Shown in pieces: positions 29,991 through 39,069 of a stretch of 64,000 bases of DNA. Each line of letters begins with the position of its first letter. Position 1 is the first letter of the stretch. The notes under the pieces are model-generated. The model made no database searches. It had not been told where the DNA came from and was given only the letters and a program-made list of their open reading frames with translations. Source of the stretch: Legionella busanensis (GTDB lineage: Bacteria; Pseudomonadota; Gammaproteobacteria; Legionellales; Legionellaceae); assembly GCF_900461525.1 (NCBI RefSeq), contig NZ_UGOD01000001.1, positions 465,001 to 529,000 of the forward strand, read 5' to 3'. Both the position numbers and the translations under genes were made by a program.

Positions 29991-32087
29991 ATGTTAAAAG
30001 AATTAAGAATTTTTTCATATTTAATTATCTTATTTTTTTCTTCTTCTTTAATTGCTGCTGAAATAGAAAAGCCAGTACAAAGTCAACCAAGTGATTTTTC
30101 AGTTAAGGTAGAATTTAAAAATAATCAATTAGTCGTAACTAATGCATCTGATAAGCCCGTTAATTTAAACAATACGACAATAAAATTTCATTATTTAGGT
30201 AAGGTATTTTCTGCAGTATTGAATCAAAAAGAAGTAAAATTAAATTTATTAGCAATGGATGCAAAAGAATCAGGGGAAGAAGATAATTTATATAATTTAA
30301 CTATTCAAGAAGGATTAGTATTAGCGCCTCATGAATCACTTAGATTTAAGCTAGTTACAGACAACAAAGATACGCCTCATCGTTTTCAATTAACAAAAGT
30401 ATCTAAAGATGCGCTTGCAATAGCAACTGGCACTTTGCAGTTGACTTTGCAAAGTACACCTCTAGAAGGGCTTCGTAATCCTGTCATTACTGTGGAAGGA
30501 TCAGGTGTGACCCGCACAAAAAGAGTTACTTGGGGTACTACTTGGGAGGTAATAAAATTACCCCCTGGAGATTATAAAGTTTCAGCGACAGCAGTTCATA
30601 ATAGAATTCAATTTTATGAATTCAAACCGATTACTGTAACTATTGCTGCTTCACAGGTCATCTCTAAAGAGCTTTTCTTTGAGCAAGCACCTACTACGCC
30701 CGTTAAAGTTACATTAACGAATGCGCCTATTGCTAGACCTTTAATTACTTTAACAGGTGCTAAATATACTATCCCTAAATACGTATACAATAATACGATA
30801 ATGAATTTACCTGCAGATACTTATAAAGTAACTTCAGATATAAGTGGTTATTCTGTTTCTTATACACCTAACCCTTTGAAAGTTCCTGACGCTACTACCT
30901 TAAATATTGTATACACTGCGATTAATCAAAATACGGGCCGTAATATTACATTTGTAAATCAATGTCCGTTTCCTGTGTGGTTTGGATTTATTAGTGGTGC
31001 AACACCTAACCCGCCTGGAAGATCATGTAACAGTGATGCAGATTGCCAAGCTGGCTCTACCTGTGTGAATCGTGGCGCTGGTGGTAATCAATGTTTTTGG
31101 AAAAACCCAGCCCCTGCCGACAATAATTTTAGATTAGCTGCAAATGGCGGCACTAATGTCGTGCAACTGCCAAGATACCAAAATAACTTAGGCGCTATCT
31201 GGAGTGGCGCTATTGCTGGGAGAACAAATTGTACAGCAGCTGGGTGTGAAACTGCGAATTGTGGTGGTGGTACCGGCGCATGTCCTGCAGGACGCGGTTT
31301 TGAGCAACCGGCAACGCAAGCTGAAATTACTATGGGTATAAACTCGCCTGATTTTTATGATGTTGAAGTAATAAATGGTATGAATATCCCTGTTCAAATG
31401 TCACCGGTACTATCAGGGCCTGCACCTGCTAACCCTTATGACTGTGGTAGTCCGGGCGCTGTTACTTCATCAAACTCTATGGGCGCTTGTTCTTGGGCAA
31501 TGAATCCACCGGTAGTTGAGAATAATTATGTAAGGGCAGGCGGTAATGCATGTTCTTCAAATGGTGATTGCCAGGCGCCTAATGTCTGTGGATTAAGTTT
31601 TAACCCTGGTAAGAATCCATTGTTACAAAAAACTTGTGGTACTCGTATTGGATATTGGACTGCAAATCAAGTTTGTGGTATGCAAAATAGTTATGGTGCG
31701 CCCTTTAATTGCAGAGAGGTTTTACCACCGCCACAACAAAATTTAACCCTAACAAATCTTTATCAATGCACCCAAGTTGGTTCTTGTTATCAAGATGGGG
31801 CCGCAAGTACTTGTTGTGGTTGTGCTAACTGGGATCAATTAGGGATACCAGTGCCAAATGCTACTTACACTAAGCAATGTGTTAACCAAAATCCAACTTG
31901 GCGTTCTAAAGTGTTGCCTACGTTACAGTGGTTAAAAAAGGCATGTCCTTCTGTTTACACCTATCCTTATGATGATATGAGTAGTACTTTCATTTGCCAG
32001 ATTAATAATAGTTCAAACATTAATAGTGTGAATTATACGGTAACATTTTGTCCAGGTGGCAAAACAGGTGGTGTAACTGGAAGTTAA
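29991..32087 (+). CDS. Secreted thaumatin-like protein with N-terminal beta modules
   Basis: A 698-residue exported protein. The ATG at 29991 has AAGGA at 8 nt and is preferred over the ATG three codons earlier, and a signal peptide follows (LIILFFSSSLIAA). Residues ~25-310 look like beta-sandwich modules with no catalytic motif I recognise, possibly carbohydrate-binding or surface domains. Residues ~315-698 are a thaumatin fold: ITFVNQCPFPVWFGF, WSGAIAGRTNC, QAEITMGINSPDFYDVEVING and the family signature CPSVYTYPYDDMSSTF, ending TVTFCPGG. Two Cys-rich inserts (CNSDADCQAGSTC and CSSNGDCQ) are unusual. Plant members bind or cut beta-1,3-glucan. Here a role at the cell surface or against fungi or amoebae is conjecture. 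It lies just after the glucan operon but has its own leader region. Confidence 0.88.
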   Translation: MLKELRIFSYLIILFFSSSLIAAEIEKPVQSQPSDFSVKVEFKNNQLVVTNASDKPVNLNNTTIKFHYLGKVFSAVLNQKEVKLNLLAMDAKESGEEDNLYNLTIQEGLVLAPHESLRFKLVTDNKDTPHRFQLTKVSKDALAIATGTLQLTLQSTPLEGLRNPVITVEGSGVTRTKRVTWGTTWEVIKLPPGDYKVSATAVHNRIQFYEFKPITVTIAASQVISKELFFEQAPTTPVKVTLTNAPIARPLITLTGAKYTIPKYVYNNTIMNLPADTYKVTSDISGYSVSYTPNPLKVPDATTLNIVYTAINQNTGRNITFVNQCPFPVWFGFISGATPNPPGRSCNSDADCQAGSTCVNRGAGGNQCFWKNPAPADNNFRLAANGGTNVVQLPRYQNNLGAIWSGAIAGRTNCTAAGCETANCGGGTGACPAGRGFEQPATQAEITMGINSPDFYDVEVINGMNIPVQMSPVLSGPAPANPYDCGSPGAVTSSNSMGACSWAMNPPVVENNYVRAGGNACSSNGDCQAPNVCGLSFNPGKNPLLQKTCGTRIGYWTANQVCGMQNSYGAPFNCREVLPPPQQNLTLTNLYQCTQVGSCYQDGAASTCCGCANWDQLGIPVPNATYTKQCVNQNPTWRSKVLPTLQWLKKACPSVYTYPYDDMSSTFICQINNSSNINSVNYTVTFCPGGKTGGVTGS

Positions 32088-32101
32088 AAGATATTAAACG
32101 C

Positions 32102-32133
32102 CTTGCAATATCTCCTAAAAGAGATATTGCAAG
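32102..32133 (+). terminator. Hairpin terminator after the thaumatin-like gene
   Basis: A perfect 13-bp stem (cttgcaatatctc / gagatattgcaag) with a 6-nt loop lies 15 nt after the stop, followed by ttgttt. The T-tract is short, so the efficiency is uncertain. Confidence 0.65.
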
Positions 32134-32211
32134 TTGTTTACCTAGCCAAAATTTGCACTAGCTTCTATAATATACCCATTCAAGTTGAAAGAATTGATTG
32201 AGCGGGTAATG

Positions 32212-32335
32212 GCGTGAACTTAAGGATGTTGTCATTTCCGCGCAGGCGGAAATCTATCTTAGTACTTGCACTGTGCTTGCATAGAGATGGATTCCCGCCT
32301 GTGTGGGAATGACAGAGCTGTTTTTAAGTTGACGC
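32212..32335. repeat. Palindromic intergenic repeat, family 2 copy 1
   Basis: An imperfect 124-bp inverted repeat. Outer arms gcgtgaacttaa / ttaagttgacgc enclose inner arms gtcatttccgcgcaggcgg and ccgcctgtgtgggaatgac. It is GC-richer than its surroundings and does not code. A related copy lies at 51181. It sits in the ~430-nt gap before trpS, which otherwise contains only the terminator at 32102 and AT-rich sequence. Confidence 0.75.
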
Positions 32336-32498
32336 TATTAATTGAATAGGTAAAGCTCAGCATTTATAGAAAAATATTTTTTTAACGATATAAAATAGAG
32401 AAAAGCTCTCCTATAAAAATCACTTGTATATCGAAAGATTGTCTTCTAGCGATATCCTCTTTATGATCAGAGCTTTTATCTCTTTAATTGCTATTTAA

Positions 32499-33509
<1,011 letters not shown>

Positions 33510-33560
33510 CGTGAGTTCGACAAAGAGATGAAGGCTTTTTTAGGTCGCTAAACGAACGTT

Positions 33561-33592
33561 ATCCTGTAAAATGCGAAGCATTTATACAGGAT
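33561..33592 (+). terminator. Hairpin downstream of trpS
   Basis: atcctgtaaaatgc pairs with gcatttatacaggat around a gaa loop (one bulge). It lies ~50 nt after trpS and lacks a T-run, so it may be a terminator or a small intergenic palindrome. A second 7-bp hairpin (aaagaag / cttcttt) follows at 33622-33640. Confidence 0.45.
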
Positions 33593-33676
33593 CTAGATTA
33601 AATATAAATAAGTTCTGACGTAAAGAAGGAAAGCTTCTTTATCGCTAAACTTTTAGCAAAATTTATTAGGAAAAGG

Positions 33677-35236
33677 ATGTTCTTACGTGTAGTTATTCTT
33701 TTAGCATGTTTAAATAATACTGTATTCTGTTGGTCTGCTTGTACTTTTAAAGATTCAAGTAATAATACAGCACCTACCACCCATGATGCTTTGCGATTAA
33801 TCATTGAACAAAGCCAAGATTGTCCAACGGATGTTTTTGCTTTACGTGCTCTTCTTAAAAATAAACAATTAACATTGCATACGACCCTAGTCGCAAATCG
33901 TGGCTTCCACAATCCAAGCCTTGGCAGCTTTAGTCTATTTGAAATAGTTACAGGACATGTAAAGGGATTTCCTATCATTGAATCTGGTGAATTTTTCTTT
34001 GGTCATTTTACTGATATTGATGAACAAAATCGTTTAATTGCAAATCAGGCACCTACGAAAGGTGCTTTAATGATTGAAGCCATTGCATGGGATTATCAAA
34101 AAAGGTTATTTAATTTTTACGAGTTACGTGGTGATGGGGAAAAAGGGCAGTGGTTTTATCGTGGTAATTCACTAGATATTTTTGCTGATAATAAAAAACT
34201 TCATTTGCAAAGTGATCCTCTTCATCCCCAATTTGGTCAAAGGCTTCGTTGTTCAGGATGTCATGGCCAAGGGGGGCCTATTATGAAGGAGATATATAAT
34301 CCTTATAATGATTGGTGGACACAAAATAGGCCATTAGATTTTGGCGGTAGAAAACCTGATGATAATTTGTCTGCAATCTTAGTCAATTTAGTTTCAGCAG
34401 AAAAATTAGCAGAGCATGTTAAAATAGGTATAAACAAACTTACGCAAAATTTCTCCTATGATCATTTAACCTGGCAAGAGCAATTAAGACCGTTATTTTG
34501 TCCGGTTGAAATTAATTTTATATCTGATAATTTACCTAATGATTTGGGTCAAGCCACCATTACAATTTCTGGTGATTTTTTCATTGACGCAAGGTTATTG
34601 CCGGCAATAAAAAATAACTCAATTATTATTTCTCGTAATTATTATCAGGCAGCGCTCACTAAGGCCATGAATCATTTCCCGGAAACCAATCAGCTAGATG
34701 CAGATCATGCTTGGCTTACGCCCATAAAATCACTATCTGATCAATTAACAATACAAAAGTTAGTTGATAGAGGCTTAATTACTGAGAAGTTCGTTGCTGA
34801 TATATTAGCTATTGATATTACCAATCCAGTTTTTTCAAATAAACGTTGCGCTCTTTTAAGTTATATTCCTAAAACTTATTCTTCAAATTGGCTTAATATT
34901 TTTATTAATAATCTTAATCATAGTAAAAATCAAACTGCCAAAGAGCTATTAACGAATATTATGGATATCACCCATACCAAAGAATTTTATCAAAAGAATG
35001 CCGAAAGAATTATTAATCAATGTCAAAAAAAATTAAATAAGCAGCACAACGTTGAAAAATTATATGCACTCTTAGCACAAAGACGAATAGAAATTAAAGC
35101 GTCTGAAATTTCAGCTAATCCGTTAGGACAAATTCTAGAGCCTGGTTTCCGAATTATTTTTCCAGAAAATAATTTAGCATCATTACCTGGACAATTGATG
35201 CTGGATGAGGACTGTAACATTAGCGCTCTCTATTAA
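33677..35236 (+). CDS. Secreted CxxCH (c-type haem) protein of unknown function
   Basis: A 519-residue protein with an N-terminal signal peptide (VVILLACLNNTVFC). A single haem c-binding motif, CSGCH, lies around residues 194-198 in RLRCSGCHGQGGPIM, with P-I-M downstream as a possible axial Met. The rest has no motif I recognise. The region before the haem site (GEKGQWFYRGNSLDIF) and after it (NPYNDWWTQNRPLDFGG) suggests one larger fold with an embedded cytochrome-like site rather than a separate cytochrome c domain. AGGA upstream of the ATG supports the start. The gene converges on an L,D-transpeptidase-like gene with a 4-nt overlap. Periplasmic location is likely if haem is attached. Confidence 0.7.
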   Translation: MFLRVVILLACLNNTVFCWSACTFKDSSNNTAPTTHDALRLIIEQSQDCPTDVFALRALLKNKQLTLHTTLVANRGFHNPSLGSFSLFEIVTGHVKGFPIIESGEFFFGHFTDIDEQNRLIANQAPTKGALMIEAIAWDYQKRLFNFYELRGDGEKGQWFYRGNSLDIFADNKKLHLQSDPLHPQFGQRLRCSGCHGQGGPIMKEIYNPYNDWWTQNRPLDFGGRKPDDNLSAILVNLVSAEKLAEHVKIGINKLTQNFSYDHLTWQEQLRPLFCPVEINFISDNLPNDLGQATITISGDFFIDARLLPAIKNNSIIISRNYYQAALTKAMNHFPETNQLDADHAWLTPIKSLSDQLTIQKLVDRGLITEKFVADILAIDITNPVFSNKRCALLSYIPKTYSSNWLNIFINNLNHSKNQTAKELLTNIMDITHTKEFYQKNAERIINQCQKKLNKQHNVEKLYALLAQRRIEIKASEISANPLGQILEPGFRIIFPENNLASLPGQLMLDEDCNISALY

Positions 35237-36504
35237 AGGCCAAGCCAACGAATAAACTGCTTGGTAGATTTTAAGCTAATAAAAGATTGAGTATCAAAAT
35301 AAATATTATATACTTTGGTATCACCATTCTCTATTAGAGATGTACTGTTAAGTCGCACATCTTTTGCTTTCCCTAAAAGAATAATTTTCATTTGCGTTTG
35401 ATAATACCCACGATTCATTTTGACTTCTGGAATAACGAAATAAACTGCATTTAAATCATCTTTGTTAGTATTAAGAAGAATATTATTAGTAGCTATTAAC
35501 GTTTTAAATTCAGATCCATTAAGAGCTACATATTCAGTATTATTAATTTGTCGGCGTAGCATTCTAGAAAGGGGGACTTTAATTTGAAAGAGGCGTTCAT
35601 AGTTATCTGCTGTAATTGCTAAAATAGGTTCGTTTTCCTCGCGTTTATTATTTTTATTTAAATCAGCAAAAAGTATTTCTTCTTTAGGAATACTATCTTC
35701 ATCTGGTTTTAGCTCAGGGAACAGCTGTGCATCAGCCGCTATGGTTGAATGATTATCACAATTTAAAAATTTTGATTTCGCAAACCACTTATCATTGGGA
35801 TAATAAATGACTAATAATGCTTTATCTTTGATAGTATTAATAATCGCTTCACTTAAATGTTCAGGCAATGCCGGGCAACCCCAACTACGGCCCGCTCTAC
35901 CATATTTTTTTATAAAATCTTCTTCAACATACCAACCCGGATGTATAACGATAGCGCGTCCTGCGGCATTATCATTAAAACTTTGATCTAAACCTGTAAG
36001 TTGCAAAGATAATCCTTCGCGACCTCGATAAGCTTTATCAGTCTCATAAACCCCAATACTGCTTGCTTTACTATTGTATTTATTAGAAAAATAATTAGAT
36101 AAGAGAGTACCGGAGTTAATACCATGTGAAACATAAGTATGAAAAAGTAACTTTTTCTGGTTTAAATCAAAGACCCAAAGTCTTTTTTCACTAGATGGTA
36201 GAGAGTAATCAATGATAGCTAAAACATTATTATGTTCAACATTATATGTTGTTGCACATTTTAAGGTAGTTAATACTTTATTAATAACCGCATCACTTAA
36301 TAAATAATCCTTATTTTCAAGCATTGCTTTAATATCATTAAATGGATCATTTTGTATATTAGTTTGTACAGTAGGATTAAAAATAGACGTGATCAAACCC
36401 ATTAAATTATAAGTATTGGCTACTTTTTGCTGGAAAAAATCCAGTGAAGGCATAGCAAAAGAAGCTGATGTAACTGCTAAATATAATAACAGGCCTTTTA
36501 TCAT
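35233..36504 (-). CDS. L,D-transpeptidase-like protein (YkuD_2 family) with long C-terminus
   Basis: A 423-residue exported protein with an N-terminal signal peptide (GLLLYLAVTSASFA). Residues ~85-265 match the murein L,D-transpeptidase catalytic-domain family YkuD_2. The blocks are DYSLPSSEKRLWVFDL, LFHTYVSHG, AIVIHPGWYVEE with the conserved His, and GRAGRSWGCPALPE with the catalytic Cys. Family members are usually about 220-260 residues. The ~150 extra C-terminal residues here, rich in N and K, include FADLNKNNKREENEP and have no recognised domain. It should act in the periplasm on peptidoglycan crosslinks or as a carboxypeptidase. The exact activity is not determined. Confidence 0.8.
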   Translation of the reverse strand: MIKGLLLYLAVTSASFAMPSLDFFQQKVANTYNLMGLITSIFNPTVQTNIQNDPFNDIKAMLENKDYLLSDAVINKVLTTLKCATTYNVEHNNVLAIIDYSLPSSEKRLWVFDLNQKKLLFHTYVSHGINSGTLLSNYFSNKYNSKASSIGVYETDKAYRGREGLSLQLTGLDQSFNDNAAGRAIVIHPGWYVEEDFIKKYGRAGRSWGCPALPEHLSEAIINTIKDKALLVIYYPNDKWFAKSKFLNCDNHSTIAADAQLFPELKPDEDSIPKEEILFADLNKNNKREENEPILAITADNYERLFQIKVPLSRMLRRQINNTEYVALNGSEFKTLIATNNILLNTNKDDLNAVYFVIPEVKMNRGYYQTQMKIILLGKAKDVRLNSTSLIENGDTKVYNIYFDTQSFISLKSTKQFIRWLGL

Positions 36505-36919
36505 GAGACTCCCTCATTTCCTTAATAATTTTTAACCCGTTATTACTTAATATAGTCCAAGCTAGCGATTTAATTTTGATTTTTATGAATTTAAATTAAT
36601 AGGAAGGGTCTTAACTAAGCCATATAAGACCTCTAAGTTGATTACGTAAGTGTATATTTAAATAAAATAATTTAAAAAAAGTCAATTTGTGCGACAATTT
36701 AACTAAAATGATTTTTGATAACTTTTTTTAAAAGCTCGGGATTCTTGAGAATAATATCAATAGCAACATGCTAGGCCGCGTTGTGCAAGTCATTGAACAG
36801 CTAGATTTTTAAGGAGCACGCAGTTGATAGATACAGAAGTTAACCTTAATCTAGCAAAACGCAAGCCGCAATTTACGTTATGCGCTTCACTAGATTAATA
36901 ATAACAGCGCTAAATTTAA
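36505..36919. other. Non-coding AT-rich gap
   Basis: About 415 nt with no credible gene. The half near the L,D-transpeptidase gene presumably carries its promoter. The stretch 36770-36900 is less AT-rich than the rest, but I could not assign it to a gene remnant. Confidence 0.4.
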
Positions 36920-37777
36920 TTAGCCATTTACTATAACGCCTCCATTAGGATGCAAAACTTGACCTGTCATATAAGAAGAGTCTTCAGAAGCTAAATATAC
37001 ATAAGCAGGTGCCATTTCTGATGGCTGGCCCGCCCGTTTCATAGGCACTTGATTGCCAAACTCAGCAACTTCCTCTTTGGAAAAAGTGGCAGGAATTAAG
37101 GGCGTCCATATTGGGCCTGGCGCAACAGCATTAACTCTAATCCCTTTTTGCACTAAATTTTGTGAAAGGGAGCGGGTAAAAGCAATAATCGCACCTTTAG
37201 TAGACGAGTAATCAATTAAATGATCACTACCTTTGTAAGCTGTTACTGAGGTGGTATTGACAATAGTGCTTCCTTTTTTTAAATGAGGCAATGCTGCTTT
37301 TATTACATAAAAATAAGAAAAGAAATTGGTTTTAAAAGTCTCTTCTAATTGCTCACAGCTAATATCTTCAAAAGATTCTTGGGGATGCTGCTCGGCACAG
37401 TTATTAACAATAATGTCTAATTGTTTAAATTGTTTAATTGCCTCATGAACAATGTCCTCGCAGGCTTTATACGTTTGTAAATTGCGAGCAATTAAATGAC
37501 ACTGGCCGCCTAATTCTTCTTCAATAATCCTTTGAGTTTCTTTTGCATCTTCTTCTTCATTTAGATAATGGACGACAATTTTTGCACCTTCTAAGGCGAA
37601 TGCACAAGCCACGGCGCGCCCGATACCGCTATCGCCACCAGTAATTAAAGCAACTTTATTTTTTAATTTATCACTTCCCTTATAAGAGGGGGAAAGATAC
37701 TCAGGCTTGGGCGTCATTTCTGCTTCGATACCTGGTTGCTGATTTTGATGTTGTGGTGGTTGTTGTTGTTCTTGCAT
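36920..37777 (-). CDS. SDR-family oxidoreductase (YghA-like)
   Basis: A 285-residue classical short-chain dehydrogenase: cofactor loop TGGDSGIGRAVA, the NNCAEQ segment (NNAG position), catalytic Ser near NTTSV, the YSSTKGA active-site Tyr/Lys motif and the PGPIWTPL block. The ~35-residue Q/P-rich N-terminal extension before the Rossmann fold is shared with the YghA / general-stress-protein-39 branch, which is often linked to stress responses. The substrate is unknown. It stands alone, with a likely stress-linked small DUF883-like remnant upstream. Confidence 0.9.
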   Translation of the reverse strand: MQEQQQPPQHQNQQPGIEAEMTPKPEYLSPSYKGSDKLKNKVALITGGDSGIGRAVACAFALEGAKIVVHYLNEEEDAKETQRIIEEELGGQCHLIARNLQTYKACEDIVHEAIKQFKQLDIIVNNCAEQHPQESFEDISCEQLEETFKTNFFSYFYVIKAALPHLKKGSTIVNTTSVTAYKGSDHLIDYSSTKGAIIAFTRSLSQNLVQKGIRVNAVAPGPIWTPLIPATFSKEEVAEFGNQVPMKRAGQPSEMAPAYVYLASEDSSYMTGQVLHPNGGVIVNG

Positions 37778-37864
37778 ACATCCTCCAATTTAAACAAAAG
37801 TTATAAGATGAAGTGATTAAACTGCATCTTATGGGAATATTTAGTTTTCTAGGTTAACTAATTT

Positions 37865-37998
37865 TTACTTACGGTGAAACATAGCAGATAAGAAAAAACC
37901 AAGCGCACTAGCCATAATTAAGTAAGAAAGTGGTCTATCTACGACTTTTTGTATAGCGGCATTAAAGCAGTTTTTAAGGTACTACTAGCATCAGACAT
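37865..37998 (-). pseudogene. DUF883/ElaB-like small membrane protein, frameshifted remnant
   Basis: On the minus strand an ATG at 37998 begins MSDASSTLKT, then the frame closes at a TAG. One frame over, the sequence continues AAIQKVVDRPLSYLIMASA and then LGFFLSAMFHRK, ending at 37865. This is a hydrophobic tail with basic end much like the C-terminal anchor of DUF883 (YqjD/ElaB) ribosome-associated inner-membrane proteins. Adding one T to the ttt in gctttaat would join the frames. At ~43 residues it lacks most of the usual helical region, so it is either a decayed gene or a short paralogue. Confidence 0.4.
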
Positions 37999-38335
37999 GT
38001 TATCGCAATGATTAAAAAAATTTAATAAACCCTTAAGCCGCCTATACCAAGATCTACTACTAAAGCAATCGTTATATTTTCTTGCGGTAAATACTCTATT
38101 TACTTACCTCATCCCTAAAATAGGTAATCTAATTATTAACTATCTGTAATTAATAATAAACACTAAATTAAGGATAGCAAATTATATAACCATCAATTAA
38201 GTTAGATATTTTTATTGTTAATTTAATTAATAATATTAGTTGCGGCTTCAATCCGATTTAGGTAGTAACTTATTAATAATGTGTTTTTTTTGCTCATTTA
38301 ATATATAATTTTTTTTTTAAAATAGGATAAGAATA
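37999..38335. other. AT-rich region upstream of the SH2-domain gene
   Basis: About 340 nt, very AT-rich, without a credible gene. It should contain the promoter of the SH2-domain gene. A long T-run precedes the ribosome-binding site aggata before the ATG at 38336. Confidence 0.4.
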
Positions 38336-38785
38336 ATGAAACACAGTATTTTTAAACAAATTCCTTTAGCAGAAAGACCTGAAGTAGTTGGACATCTTAA
38401 ATTTAATTCAATTATTAATAGAGAAGGTGCTGAAAATTTGCTAGATATAGCTCAATCTGGCGAATATATCCTGCGAAAAAGTTCACTTGGCTCAGACTGT
38501 ATAGCTTTATCACTCGTCGCTGAAAATATAGCTGATGAAGAACCAATGAAAATTAATTCTAGAAATCTTAATATTTATCATTTCTTGATAGATGCTAAAA
38601 ACCCGACGCATGATCAGTTTACAAAAGCCAAAGATCCAGTTGAAGAAATAAGGAAATATATTGAATTTGCTACACAAAATAAAGAGTTTATAAGTCCTAA
38701 AAAATATTCAATGCTAGCAAATTTAACGTCGAAATTTTCTAAATCATTAACTGTAGAAGAAGAAACGCCTACTCTTAAATTCTAA
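38336..38785 (+). CDS. SH2-domain protein, candidate secreted effector
   Basis: A 149-residue protein whose residues ~18-125 read as an SH2 domain. After an alpha-A-like stretch (NREGAENLLDIAQSGEY) comes YILRKSS, a variant of the FLVRES beta-B motif with R47 as the phosphotyrosine-binding arginine. It is followed by beta-C (CIALSLVAEN) and NIYHFLID at the beta-D position with H82. These are the key pTyr-pocket positions of eukaryotic SH2 domains. No signal peptide or kinase domain is present. The C-terminus carries VEEETPTLKF, an E-block-like ending seen in Dot/Icm type IV effectors. Legionella is known to carry SH2 proteins, probably acquired from hosts. Effector status here is inference. 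The gene is isolated, with its own hairpin terminator. Confidence 0.8.
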   Translation: MKHSIFKQIPLAERPEVVGHLKFNSIINREGAENLLDIAQSGEYILRKSSLGSDCIALSLVAENIADEEPMKINSRNLNIYHFLIDAKNPTHDQFTKAKDPVEEIRKYIEFATQNKEFISPKKYSMLANLTSKFSKSLTVEEETPTLKF

Positions 38786-38830
38786 AAGTAAAATACATCT
38801 AAATTATAAATAGAATCTTCAAAATAAACC

Positions 38831-38848
38831 GGCATATAATTATATGCC
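38831..38848. terminator. Palindromic hairpin after the SH2-domain gene
   Basis: A perfect 18-bp palindrome (ggcatataattatatgcc) followed by atttatt lies 45 nt after the stop. It is a plausible weak terminator. Confidence 0.5.
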
Positions 38849-38942
38849 ATTTATTATTTATATGTTTTCATTATAGGTGTCATGAAATCTACAAATTATT
38901 CATGTTAAATGATTTGGAAAGACGATTGTATTACACTACCAC

Positions 38943-38982
38943 TATATTGTGCTGTACAAAATATTTTGTACAGCACAATATA
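38943..38982. repeat. 40-bp perfect palindrome
   Basis: tatattgtgctgtacaaaat is immediately followed by its exact reverse complement, with no spacer, ending at 38982. It lies between the SH2-domain gene and the convergent P450 gene. It could be a bidirectional terminator, a dimeric regulator site or a recombination site. It has no T-run suited to intrinsic termination. Confidence 0.8.
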
Positions 38983-39069
38983 AAGTAAATTAAAATGAAT
39001 TTGAAATTGTATAATTAAAACCACTAAGAATAGTATTAAAATATTAAATTATTTTAACAGCACTGGTAT

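Noticed and set aside
36770-36900. Less AT-rich stretch that might be a gene remnant
   Set aside because: No frame gave a recognisable protein and no RNA structure was convincing.
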